DNA of 64,000 bases from Cryptomeria japonica. Its lineage: Eukaryota; Streptophyta; Pinopsida; Cupressales; Cupressaceae. Shown one piece after another: positions 33,500-43,900 of the stretch (the stretch's first letter is position 1; the number at the start of each line of letters is the position of its first letter). The stretch lies in the NCBI RefSeq assembly GCF_030272615.1, contig NC_081415.1:234204803-234268802 (forward strand), given 5' to 3'. The notes under the pieces were generated by a model. That model did no database searches and was not told where the DNA came from. It saw only the letters and a list, made by a program, of their open reading frames with translations. The position numbers and the translations under genes were made by a program.

Positions 33500-36400
33500 T
33501 CATTGTTCCCTATAAGAGTCATCATCTACTATACCTTTGAGAGAAACCCTAAGTGATGGAATTTCTAACTCTAAGGGCATAATAGCATCAGCACCATAAA
33601 CAAGATTATAAGGAGTAGTTCCCGTAGCAATTCGTACACTCGTTCGGTAAGCCCAAAGAGCATAGATCAGCTGGTTATTCCAATCCTTACCATGCTTATT
33701 CACGGTTTTGCGAAGAATTTGTTCAATTATCTTATTGGATGATTCGGCTTGGCCATTTGATTGAGGATAGTAAGGTGTAGAAAATCGATGTTTGATATGA
33801 TACTTCTTGAGGAATTTCTTCACGTCCTTGTTCTTAAATGATGTCCCATTATCTGAGATAATAGTAGAAGGTATCCCGAATCGAGAAATGATGTTTTCTA
33901 GAAGGAATTGACAAATCACTTCAGCAGTGGTAGAGCGAAGGGGAATAGCTTCTACCCACTTCGTAAAGTAATCTGTTGCGGTTATAATGAAGGTGTGTCC
34001 TTGAGATGAAGGAGGAGAAATTTTACCAATAAGATCCAAACCCCATGCGGAAAAAGGCCAAGAAGCTACTTGAGAACGGAGTTCTTGGGCAGGAGCATGA
34101 ATCAGATTATTGTGTTGTTGACATTGATGACATTTTTTAACAAATGAAAAGGAATCCTTCTGCATAGTTTGCCAATAGTATCCCATACGAAGCAATCTAT
34201 GAACCAAGGATTTGCCCCCAAAATGCCCCCCACAGGCACCTGAATGTGCCTCTTCAAGAGCAACAGGGATTTCTGACTTGTTAAGACAACGAAGGAGAAG
34301 ACCATCATAACCCCTTCGGTATAGGACATTAGAAAGAATGATATACCTAGCAGACAGCTTGCGGATTCTAGCCCTAGTGTTCCTATTAGCAGAATCAGGA
34401 AAGGTACCATCAGTCAAATATCTTACGATATGCGAGTACCATTCGTCTGAGTCTACAAAGTCACAACATGTTACCAGGCTAGAATCATCTACAATAGCCG
34501 GAGAAATAAGATTGTGAATAACGAAATTAAGATCGACCATAGGGTCCTCTAAAGATACTAGAGAAGCCACACATGCCATTGCATCCGCATGTCGATTATC
34601 TTTTCGAGGAATGGGTTCCATGGTATAAGAATCAAAATTTTGTAATAAAGAGATAGCAAGATCTTTATATTGTGATAATTTGTCTTGTTTTGCTTGATAT
34701 ATTCCTGTTACTTGTCTTATAATCAATTGCGAATCTCCATAGATATGTATGTGTTTTATATTCAGGGCCAAGGCTGCTTTTATTCCCTCTATAAGAGCCT
34801 CATACTCAGCAACGTTATTGGTACACAGGAAATTTAGACGATATGATAAAGGAATGGACTTCTTCGTAGGAGAAATCAGAACAACCCCTGCCCCCGATCC
34901 CGTACGACACTTAGAGCCATCAAAGTATAACTCCCAAGTTTCATCTTTCTCTATAGAAAGAATGAAGTCGTCAGGAAAGGACTCAGGGTTAGGGAAGGAG
35001 AAAGGTGAAGGGGCCTCAACTAAGTGATCGGTCAACGCTTGTCCTTTAATTGCTCTTTGGGAAACAAATTTAAGGTCAAATTCAGTTAACATCATAACCC
35101 ACTTAGCTAGACGTCCTGATAAATCAGTTTTAGAGAAAAGATGCTTCAAAGGATCAAACTTAACCATGACATGGACTTCTGAATTTAAAAGATAATGTCT
35201 CAATTTCTGAGTCGCAAACACCACGGCCAAGCATTGTCTCTCTATCGCAGAATATCGGGTCTCATAATCGAGTAAGGTACGACTTATGTAATAAACCGGA
35301 CATTCCTTACCATCTTTATCATGTTGTGCTAACAATGCTGCGAGAGCATGAGAAGAAGCAGCTGTATACAGAAGGAAGGGTTTAGAAGGTTCGGCAGGTT
35401 GAAGAATAGGAGGACTAGCCAAATACACTTTTAAATTTTCAAATGCTTGCTGACGGTCTTCATTCCATTGAAAAGTGATATCCTTTTTAAGAAGTTGAGT
35501 AAAAGGAAAGGTACGATCCGCAAGCTGAGACACGAACCTACGAATAGCTTGAATCTTTCCTTGTAAGCTTTTAAGTTGAGACACATTTCGAGGAGGTGGC
35601 ATGTTGACAATAGCATCTATTTTCTTAGTATCCACCTCAATCCCACGATGTGAAACTATGAATCCTAATAGTTTTCCACTATCCACACCAAAAACACATT
35701 TTCGGGGATTCAAGCGCATGTGAATTCTTTCAAAAATTTGGCGGAGGATTTTAACATGATCCATGCGAAGAAAGGATTTAGCTAAAATATCATCAACATA
35801 ATCCTCTAAAATCTTATGCATATAATCATGAAAGATAAGGGTCATCGCTCGTTGATAAGTTGCACTGGCGTTTTTAAGTCCAAAAGGCATCATTATCCAA
35901 CAAAACGTACCCCAAGGAGTGGTGAAAGCAGTTTTGAATTGATCTTGAGGGTTTATGAAAATTTGATTGTAGCCTGAAAAACCATCCATGAAGGATAACA
36001 AGGCATGTCCTGCCGTAGAATCAACTATCATGTCAATGTTTGGAAGAGGGAAATCATCTTTTAAAGAAGCTTTATTCAAATCTCGAAAGTCAGTACACAT
36101 TCTTATTTTGTTATCTGGTTTAGCCACAGCGACAATATTTGAAATCCATGGGGAATAGTCAATAGGGCGGATAAATCCAGCCTCCAATAATTTTTCAATC
36201 TCAGCCTTAACAAGCAGAGCCACCTTAGGATTCATTTTTCGAATCTTTTGTTTCACGGGCTTAGCGTCAGGAACTAAGACAATATTATGAGTAACGATCT
36301 TAGGATCTATACCAGGCATGTCAGAATATGTCCAAGCAAAGATCTCAGGGAATTCATGCAATAGTTCTTCATATTGTTTCTGTTCCTCTTCATCCAAACA

Positions 36401-38341
36401 TTTTCCAATTTTAATGACTTTCTCTTTATTGCAAGGATCCATCTTAACATCAGTGGTGTCACTTATGAGAAGATTACTTTGTTGAGGAGTATCCTTTAAC
36501 TGAGGGAATTCTTTCACAATCTCGTCATTATCAATCTCTTTTCCAAAATAGGCTTCAGTGTTCAAACAATAAGGGAGTCCCCTATTGTGATGATAACGAG
36601 GAAGAGTGTCATAGGCTCCCAAGAACTCAGCTAAAGCATCGTCGGTAGGGAAGACATCCAAAGCACAGGCACAGGAAGGATCCCCATCAATATACTCAGG
36701 ATGTTGTATTGATAAAGATGTAGAGATAGCATTAACACTAATGCATGGTCTTTTAGAAGCTTTAGTACGTTTGCAGGGATTAAAGCCAAGTCCAAAGGCA
36801 TAATTGTGAAAATTAGTCTCTAGAGGAACTCTTATCCCTTGTTCATTAGCACCACAACCTTTTCCATGATACCCATGCTTAGCAAAAATGCGAAAACTAC
36901 GACCATAACGATCAGCCATTTCAGGAAGAGAAGGTGGTTTTTCATAAGACAAAGAATCAAACTCTTCATAATTATAGATTTGAGGAGAAGAAGTTTGAGA
37001 AGCGGCCACAAAATTATTACTCATAGATTCAGGTAAGGTTGATTGATTTTTAGCTTCTTCTTTCTTTTCAACTTTGTGATTTTCAGCTTCTTCCTTCTTT
37101 TCAACTTTAATTTCTCTAGAAGGAACCTTATATTCACCTACAAAGGTAGGGTTAAAATCAAGAGATCCCCAATCGTCCTCTGCGAGAACCTTCTCAGGAT
37201 CAAAATCCTTTTTATGTGTAGTTTCAAGTTGAGCAGGATCTTCTTCAGGAGTTCCAGACTCATCCGAAGAATTTCGATCATCGGAGAGCGAGGATTCATC
37301 GATAGGTTTCTTGTTTAAAGAGTCATCACTAGACGAGGATGGCTTAGAAGAACTCCCTTTGGAAGTAGATGTTTGTAGACAAGCTTGAAAATTAGTATCA
37401 CCCATCAAAGTGTATGTCTTATTGTTATAAACGAATTTAACTTGTCTATGCAATGTAGAGGGGACAGCTTGCATGCTGTGAATCCAAGGCCTCCCTAATA
37501 ACAAGTTATATGTTAAATTTCCCGGCATAACATGGATAGGAGTAGGCAAAGTAACAGGTCCCACTGTGAGAGGTAAGGTGATGATACCTAATGAAGTCTT
37601 AGCCACATTGTCAAAGCCACGAATGGGACGAGAATCAGGCTCAATAAGAGATGTATCCACATTCATCTTATGCAATAAATTAATGCTAGACACATTAAGG
37701 CCAGAGCCATTATCTACTAGTGTTCGTCTTATAGCAGTGTCTTTCATGACAACCACAATCATCAAGGGATCATATTGTTGTTGAATTTCACTAGTAGGCA
37801 ACTCATCTTGGGTAAACACAATTTGAGCTTTAGGATTCATCACAGAGTTAACAAAAGATGCTATATTACTAGACGTATTCGGTGGAGGAACATTCAAATC
37901 TTTCAAGGCATCTTGTAACATTCCATGATGAGGGGAAGAAGTTTGAATCAAATCCCAAAGGGATATCTTAGCAGGGGTAGCTTTAAGTTGTTCTATGAGA
38001 TCATATTCCTTACCCATAACTTGCGAAATACGGGGAGCTTGAGGAAGAATTGGTTGAGGATTAGGAAGAGAGACTGGAATAACAGGAGGAGGATTAGGTT
38101 GCCTATTATTTCTGGTATGATAAGTATGGGCAACCGCATGATAACTCTCTCTAGTTATTTGTTTAGCATAATTGTAAGGACTTATAGGTTTTCTTCCTTG
38201 TACACTGATGATTGGTTTATTCGGGGTACGAAAGGAATCATGATCATACCTTCCTTGAACAGTAAGGAGGTGATTTAGGAATTTGAAAGGTAGGAGAAGG
38301 ATAAGCACCTTGGACTTCAAAGAGAGGCTTTTTATATTCAT
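33500..38341 (-). CDS. Tat-type pol polyprotein: protease, G-patch, RT, RNase H, second RNase H, integrase
   Basis: This is a 1,613-codon frame. Domains in order: a retropepsin-like protease with LVDNGSGLN at residues 208-216; a G-patch-like segment near 474-520 (MADRYGRSFRIFAKHGYHGKG); and reverse transcriptase near 700-900 with YVDD at 848-851. The first RNase H lies near 985-1100 and has YTAAS where a catalytic Asp is expected. The second RNase H near 1136-1260 has D1140, E1180, D1203 and D1252. Integrase has an HHCC zinc site (CHQC near 1404) and catalytic D1436, D1497, E1533, with D and E separated by 35 residues. A degenerate first and intact second RNase H is typical of Tat. The first methionine is probably not the true start: similarity begins after a frame change with the ORF at 38244-38750. 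It ends at a TGA that looks like a mutated CGA. Confidence 0.95.
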   Translation of the reverse strand: MNIKSLSLKSKVLILLLPFKFLNHLLTVQGRYDHDSFRTPNKPIISVQGRKPISPYNYAKQITRESYHAVAHTYHTRNNRQPNPPPVIPVSLPNPQPILPQAPRISQVMGKEYDLIEQLKATPAKISLWDLIQTSSPHHGMLQDALKDLNVPPPNTSSNIASFVNSVMNPKAQIVFTQDELPTSEIQQQYDPLMIVVVMKDTAIRRTLVDNGSGLNVSSINLLHKMNVDTSLIEPDSRPIRGFDNVAKTSLGIITLPLTVGPVTLPTPIHVMPGNLTYNLLLGRPWIHSMQAVPSTLHRQVKFVYNNKTYTLMGDTNFQACLQTSTSKGSSSKPSSSSDDSLNKKPIDESSLSDDRNSSDESGTPEEDPAQLETTHKKDFDPEKVLAEDDWGSLDFNPTFVGEYKVPSREIKVEKKEEAENHKVEKKEEAKNQSTLPESMSNNFVAASQTSSPQIYNYEEFDSLSYEKPPSLPEMADRYGRSFRIFAKHGYHGKGCGANEQGIRVPLETNFHNYAFGLGFNPCKRTKASKRPCISVNAISTSLSIQHPEYIDGDPSCACALDVFPTDDALAEFLGAYDTLPRYHHNRGLPYCLNTEAYFGKEIDNDEIVKEFPQLKDTPQQSNLLISDTTDVKMDPCNKEKVIKIGKCLDEEEQKQYEELLHEFPEIFAWTYSDMPGIDPKIVTHNIVLVPDAKPVKQKIRKMNPKVALLVKAEIEKLLEAGFIRPIDYSPWISNIVAVAKPDNKIRMCTDFRDLNKASLKDDFPLPNIDMIVDSTAGHALLSFMDGFSGYNQIFINPQDQFKTAFTTPWGTFCWIMMPFGLKNASATYQRAMTLIFHDYMHKILEDYVDDILAKSFLRMDHVKILRQIFERIHMRLNPRKCVFGVDSGKLLGFIVSHRGIEVDTKKIDAIVNMPPPRNVSQLKSLQGKIQAIRRFVSQLADRTFPFTQLLKKDITFQWNEDRQQAFENLKVYLASPPILQPAEPSKPFLLYTAASSHALAALLAQHDKDGKECPVYYISRTLLDYETRYSAIERQCLAVVFATQKLRHYLLNSEVHVMVKFDPLKHLFSKTDLSGRLAKWVMMLTEFDLKFVSQRAIKGQALTDHLVEAPSPFSFPNPESFPDDFILSIEKDETWELYFDGSKCRTGSGAGVVLISPTKKSIPLSYRLNFLCTNNVAEYEALIEGIKAALALNIKHIHIYGDSQLIIRQVTGIYQAKQDKLSQYKDLAISLLQNFDSYTMEPIPRKDNRHADAMACVASLVSLEDPMVDLNFVIHNLISPAIVDDSSLVTCCDFVDSDEWYSHIVRYLTDGTFPDSANRNTRARIRKLSARYIILSNVLYRRGYDGLLLRCLNKSEIPVALEEAHSGACGGHFGGKSLVHRLLRMGYYWQTMQKDSFSFVKKCHQCQQHNNLIHAPAQELRSQVASWPFSAWGLDLIGKISPPSSQGHTFIITATDYFTKWVEAIPLRSTTAEVICQFLLENIISRFGIPSTIISDNGTSFKNKDVKKFLKKYHIKHRFSTPYYPQSNGQAESSNKIIEQILRKTVNKHGKDWNNQLIYALWAYRTSVRIATGTTPYNLVYGADAIMPLELEIPSLRVSLKGIVDDDSYREQ

Positions 38342-38750
38342 TCAAATTTATCATGTTAACCAATTTAGAGGTGTTGTTTTTGTTTATAGGTTTCGACAAA
38401 GCCACAAAGTCATCAAGAGCATCATACAACAAAGCATGATCATATCGGTTAAAAGGTTTGTCTTTTGATTCGAAAGGAGACATCTCCTCATAGAGGGGAT
38501 TATTGAAAACAACCATGTTACTAGATTCAGGGGAAGAGTGGATAGGAATGTATCCTTGAGAGGAATCATTCGACTTATCTTTCTCATCACACCTAAATGA
38601 CATAGTAACAAGGTTTATGAGTTTTTGGTAAAATGAAGGTTTAGCATCCTTAGGGTTTAAAAAGTCATCTAAAGCTTCATCTAATTCATCTTGGCTATAC
38701 TCATAATAATCATCAAAAGCATGAACATTTTGCAAATACAAATCTGACAT
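38244..38750 (-). CDS. Tat first ORF, 168 residues, acidic; no recognised gag domain
   Basis: It starts ATG about 150 bases after the primer-binding site. The protein is acidic and starts MSDLYLQNVHAFDDYYEYSQ. It has no retrotransposon-gag fold or zinc knuckle that I can see, and 168 residues is far below a usual gag. The last 98 bases overlap the pol frame, and the coding sense appears to pass from this frame to the pol frame by +1 in the overlap. Either a one-base indel or a programmed shift explains it; decay is simpler given the other breaks. It is probably the N-terminal remainder of gag-pol after loss of the gag core. Confidence 0.6.
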   Translation of the reverse strand: MSDLYLQNVHAFDDYYEYSQDELDEALDDFLNPKDAKPSFYQKLINLVTMSFRCDEKDKSNDSSQGYIPIHSSPESSNMVVFNNPLYEEMSPFESKDKPFNRYDHALLYDALDDFVALSKPINKNNTSKLVNMINLNEYKKPLFEVQGAYPSPTFQIPKSPPYCSRKV

Positions 38751-38900
38751 TTTGAAAGGATTACATAAAATTTAAACACACAATGCAAAGAAACACACTC
38801 TTTTTTTGTTTTTGTTTTTCTCTTTTAATGAAAATGAAATGAAAACACACTAAATCTAGATCTAGATCTAATAAATGCAATGCAAGAGGAAGCAATGATA

Positions 38901-38923
38901 GATTCACGTCGGGTTCACCAAAA
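38901..38923 (-). other. Primer-binding site matching tRNA-Trp
   Basis: On the - strand, three bases after the 5' LTR, the sequence reads TGGTGAACCCGACGTGAATC. Its complement, GATTCACGTCGGGTTCACCA, agrees with the 3' end of plant cytosolic tRNA-Trp including CCA, as I recall that tRNA. The position three bases from the LTR is normal for a primer site. Confidence 0.75.
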
Positions 38924-40537
38924 TGTGTGGGGGAAAAAGCAAGACTAGGTCAACATGCCCTAATCCTACCTTTTGACACACATTACGGAATACGAAAGAG
39001 CCTAGAGATATCGCACAATTGGCTACTTCTTTTGGTGAAAGAGAGAGCCACGGGATATCTATTAGGATTTCTATTCCCTTGTTGAAATTGTAAGATCAAG
39101 TAATGCAAGTTCAAATCCTAATCCCAAAATGCAAGTATGAACCAATAACAAGATTGCAGAATTGAGATTAAACAATGAACAGCTGTAAATGTAAGGATAA
39201 AATAAGAATGCAGATATGTACCCAGAGTCAAAATCGGACTGAAAATGTTCGGGACGGGAGCGCGGGCGCCACTGTCCTGAAAACTACACCGGAAACCATT
39301 GTTCTGCACTCTGAAACACTGTCTGCAAACTGTCTGTCCGGAGGACCAGGGCGCCCAGTGCCTCTGTCCCAGGGACCAGGGCGCCCAGCGCCCCTGTCCC
39401 AGTCTCCTGCTCTGCAATTTCACACAGAGTGCTGTTCCAACTTTCTCTCTCCAGATCTGTATCCCGCGGCGTCGTCCGAATACCGAAACCTGCAATAATA
39501 TCTGAAAAAAGGGGGAGGGGAGGCTATATAGGGTTTTGCCTTAGTCAAACCCCCGCTTCATTGATTTCCACCTCCACGAATAGCCAAGTTGTTTTGTAAA
39601 ATGTATTGTGTGTGCAGACCTAGTGTGTGTGCAAGGTCCAAAATGCAAGAAAGCAAACTAGAGCAACCTAGAAAGTAAACCCTAATTGCTTGCAAATGAT
39701 AATATAAATGCTCTAAATCAAGATGCAATTTGATCTAAAGCGTGAATAAATGATGTATCAAAGCTTATGCAAAGACATGAAAACAATACGAAATCATACC
39801 CAACCCTCAAGGGAGGAGTACAAGCCAATCTTCAGTCGGTAATCTCCTACTGTTCTTCAATGTCTTCCAAGCCCTAAGTGGATGAATGAATTTGATAGAT
39901 GCTTGATAGAATGATGTTGTAAGATGTTGAAGTCTTCAAAGATCTGCTCTTTCGCTGCATATGAAGTTCCTGGAAACAAAAATCCGATCCCTTCCAATGA
40001 AGAAAGAGAGCTCTTATGTATGAAACCCTAGGTCGTAAATTCGCATTTTGGCCGACCTAGAGATTGAATATCTCGCTAATTTCTTGGGGTTAAGCTTTAT
40101 TTTATGATTGGATCGCGCTCCTAAAATTTCGAGAAAAATGTCCAGGACCATGTGCACCGGGCGCCACGGTCCCGACAACTTTTCACCAAATTTTCAGGGC
40201 CGTCGGATATGATGATTTTAGAGAGAATCCCGAAGTTCTAGGTGATTTCGAGATGTTTTGACCCCGAAACCAAGCCCCCAAGTTCGAAATAGGACTTAAT
40301 TAGGGTTTTTGATTAAGTGATGTATTAGAGGAATAAAATGCGAAGGGCGCGCTTTAGTGAAAGGGCCCAACTTTATGATGTAGAGAATGATGAAATAGGA
40401 CCTTAGACCTAATTAATTTGATTAATTAAGTGCTTAAGGAGAAATGCAATGCAGAATGCAAAATGCACTAAGGCGGGTGCTAAACTAGGTGTGAAATTGT
40501 ACCACCCTAGCGAGTGCGTACAATTTACGGCGCTACA
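38924..40537 (-). repeat. Tat element 5' LTR
   Basis: This 1,614-bp partner of 27821-29445 starts TGTAGCGCCG in element orientation and ends with CCCCCACACA. It is about 98% identical by hand comparison. The TATA box CTATATAG is near 39524-39532 on the - strand. Confidence 0.95.
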
Positions 40538-40542
40538 ATATC

Positions 40543-40909
40543 AAAAGTTTTTTTGGAACCATCCTTGCTTCTTGGCCCTGAATTCCCTTTTATAGAACAA
40601 GGGAGAAAAAAAATCCTGAGGCTGAAGAAGACACGTGTCAAAATTCAAAATTACAAAATTGACCTAAAGCCTAGGTCCTTGATTTTTGCATGCAACCTGC
40701 ATTGAATGACGAAGGCTGAAAGGCATCATCCTAGGAGCTTGGTATGTGGTCCTGCACAAGATGTCCTCATATTTGTACTTCATATCTGCTCTTGTCGGGA
40801 TTAAAAGTGCCTTAGAGATTGGTCCCTGCTAGCTAAGTGCTCAAATCATTCTCCCAAAATAGATATCCTGCACAAAAAATTTAGGGGTAGCAAAAATGGA
40901 AGGCAACAA
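40543..40909. other. Flank between the Tat element and an unidentified - strand ORF
   Basis: A TATA-like TTCTATAAAAGGG lies on the - strand at about 40588-40600. It could belong to a promoter or LTR of the disrupted host element that the Tat copy entered. No ORF is present. Confidence 0.4.
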
Positions 40910-43900
40910 CTAGTCCTCCTCTTCAGGCTTCTCTTCTTCCAAGGAGCAGTATTTTTTATGCAATGCTTCAATTTCATCAGTTGGCTAAAAAAAACCTCTC
41001 AAGCTATGTAACTTGTTCATATCTTCCTTTGTTTTGTGGGCAGGCACGGCTGTAGCTCCTAAGGAAAATTTATAATAAATTTGTTCAAACTCCATGATTT
41101 TATCAACAATATTAAAAAAGTATCACTTTGATTTGGGTCTCCCTCCAAAGATGCCAAAACTGCATTTATTGCTTCTTGAAAGCCCTGCTTCCATTCCTCT
41201 AGGATTTTGATTGGACCCTCATCTATCAAAATTGTAGGAATATGCCACTTTTGGAGTCCTTAGAAAGAATCAATCATTTCCATTAGTGCTTTTCTTTCCT
41301 CCTCTATGTTGGGAAATTCTTTAATCAATAAAGTATAACTCTTCCAAGTTGCCCCTACAACTTGAGGTGGTTGGGCCACATTCTTTACTACCAACGTGAC
41401 CTCCTTCAGGCTTTGACTCCTTGGCAGCCATGTAGCTCTAATTGGTTGAAAGAATCAAATAAATGCATCAAGCTGACTCAAGAGCTTAGATGTCAAAGAA
41501 TATGAAGTATGAACTTCATTTAATTTATCAATGATTTTATTTGAAATCCTCAAAATTGAATCTTTCCTGATTTCAAAATAATTGTTTTTAGCCTCATCTT
41601 TGACCCTTTGCATTTCTTTATTCATTTTTTCAAGCTACTCGGGTCTAATCCCTCCAGAAGAATCAACTGATAACTTATTTATTTGTTCCTTTAATGTAAT
41701 GTTCTCAATAAATAATTCATTATACTTTTCATTCAAAGAAACATGCATATCCTTTAACTGTATATGTTTTTGCTCCATATCCTCTACTGCAAGCTGAGCA
41801 AACTGGACGGTGTGCTTGGAAATTGCCACAACCTTTGAAGTAGTAGTATCCTCAAGGGTCCTTACAATAGCATCCCCTATTTTTTTGTTGTACCCCCTGC
41901 AAAACTATCGGGTTTTGAGTGCTAGGAGTCTTTGACCATACAACAAAAGCCTTTGAGCTTATGCTAACCTCGGAGCCATGTTCTCCGAACTCTCTTGCAA
42001 AATTGAGATCCTTCTATGGCATGATCTGATCTAGCAAAAATATTCTTTCAAAATTCCATCCCGAGACCAAGAGAATTCCATTCTTCATCACCATCTCTCT
42101 TCCCTCTTGAGGGGTGCAATTAAAGTTATCCTTGTCAAAAATTTTGATTTCTTCATCAGACATACTCTTCAATTTTTCTCTTAGCCAAAATGATCTGAAC
42201 TCAGGGGTGTTAACAAAATTATCATTTGCCATAAATCTATTTGAAGAAACAATCCTTTCATCATCTGCTTCCTCTATAGGGATTATTCTTGGGATGATAG
42301 CCCTGTTCAGATCGTTAAAGACTTCAACATTTGCATCATCCTGGAATGTATCTCTTGGAGGAGAAGGTGGTGGCACAGAATTATCAAAATCTTCTTGAAC
42401 ATCTACAAAATCGGATATCTTCACTTTTCCCTTTTCAATCTTCTTGACCTACTCAGAAGCCACCTTCTTATCCCTTTTCACACCTCCTTTAGAGGACTTT
42501 GCAGATGCTTCCTCAATTGTCTGAGCCTTGGTAGATTGATCAACTGGCTTTTATTTATATTCCACTCCTTTATCCCTATCTTCTCTTCATTGTAATTCAT
42601 CCATAATTATGTCATCTACATTTCTTAGCATGAAAGACATTCTAGCAAAATCATCTAAAAAATGTCGGAAGGAACCTAGAAAATTGGGGTCCTCTTGTTT
42701 CCTCTCTTTCAAATTTGTTCATGAGGTCCCACTTCTTCCTTCTTTGCTCAGCCTCATGAGGAAGGGCATTTTTTATTAAGTCTTCCCTTTTTACAAAAGA
42801 ATGAAAATACCCTTTCTCTTTCAGTTTGTTTACTCTAATATCATTTATACACCCCTCGGGGTCATAATGCCTAGCCTGGGCAGCTCTTAATCTGTGATTT
42901 TTTATCAAAAAGTTCTACACCTTTTCCAATGCATCACAACCCACAGTGAATTTATTGAATATCGTTACCCTAGGGAGGAGCTTTCCCTTTCTATCTATTT
43001 TTATTTTCTCCTTTTCCATCCACATCATTTTCCAAATTAATTCTAGGAAATCCAACCTTGGGGAGACAAAAATTTGCAGAACATGGAGCCTCTGCTCACA
43101 TCCATAAATTCTGATAATTGTACAATTTCCATAGAAGAAGAAATCCCCAAAATTGTGGGTGAATGCACCCTCAAGGTATACCGATCCATCTGCCCTGCAA
43201 CTCCTTATTCTCATATCTTAATAATTTATTTAGGTAGCCTTGGCAACACTATTCCAAGCCTTGTAAAAAAATTCATCACAAAGTGATAAATAAATACACA
43301 ATAGTCACCAAATTCGGACCCCTTGTCCCATACTTGAGTCCATCTTTGCATTGGCCATGAGAGACTTATGTAGGGATCATTGGTCCTCATTCTCAACTCC
43401 AGGTCCCAGTATGCTATGTTCTGATAAAGAATCAAATGACAAACCAAAGAATAGTGCATGAATTGTAATTTTACATCTTTATTAGTAGCCTTCATCGACC
43501 CCTCATGAATCCTATCAAGAATAATACTTACAAAATAATATAATTTATTTATTAAAGGGTGTTGAATATTAATAGCCATCATCATAAAACCAACAGGCAA
43601 TTTTGTGAGCCTGCAATCAACTCCAAGGACCTGCCCCAGTGCATAATAAGTTTTAACTAAGTATGGCTCAAAGCAATCAAGCATGAAGGGCTCCCTTTGA
43701 GATGGCAGGGCATAATTGCATGAATCCTTGTAGAATTTCCTCATGAAATGAGGAGAAAGGTCTTTCCTGTACCTTTCCTTCTTTTTCTCATAATCTCTCT
43801 TCAAGTTGTCCATGTTTATGCTTGTGAGGGCAGTCTTATCTAGCCCAAAACATTCAATGATGGAACTAGGAGAGATGTCTAGTAGGACATAGCCTTTTGC

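Larger units (their letters stand above)
27821..40537 (-). mobile_element. Complete Ty3/gypsy Tat-type retrotransposon
   Basis: The 12,717-bp element lies on the - strand and is flanked by a perfect 5-bp duplication, ATATC, at 27816-27820 and 40538-40542. In its own orientation it holds a 5' LTR (40537-38924), a primer-binding site, a 168-residue ORF, pol with protease, reverse transcriptase, two RNase H domains and integrase, an antisense PMD gene, a polypurine tract and a 3' LTR (29445-27821). The second RNase H domain marks the Tat lineage. The LTRs differ by about 27 substitutions and an 11-bp indel by hand count, so insertion is fairly recent. Broken frames and lack of a recognisable gag make it non-autonomous now. 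Confidence 0.95.

Noticed and set aside
33500-33502. TGA as a readthrough stop between integrase parts
   Set aside because: The stop lies inside the integrase, not between gag and pol where regulated readthrough occurs, and a CGA to TGA mutation explains it.
38244-38341. Programmed frameshift between the first ORF and pol
   Set aside because: The overlap needs a +1 shift, no clear slippery or pause signal is visible, and the element has other decay marks. A one-base indel is simpler, so I do not claim recoding.
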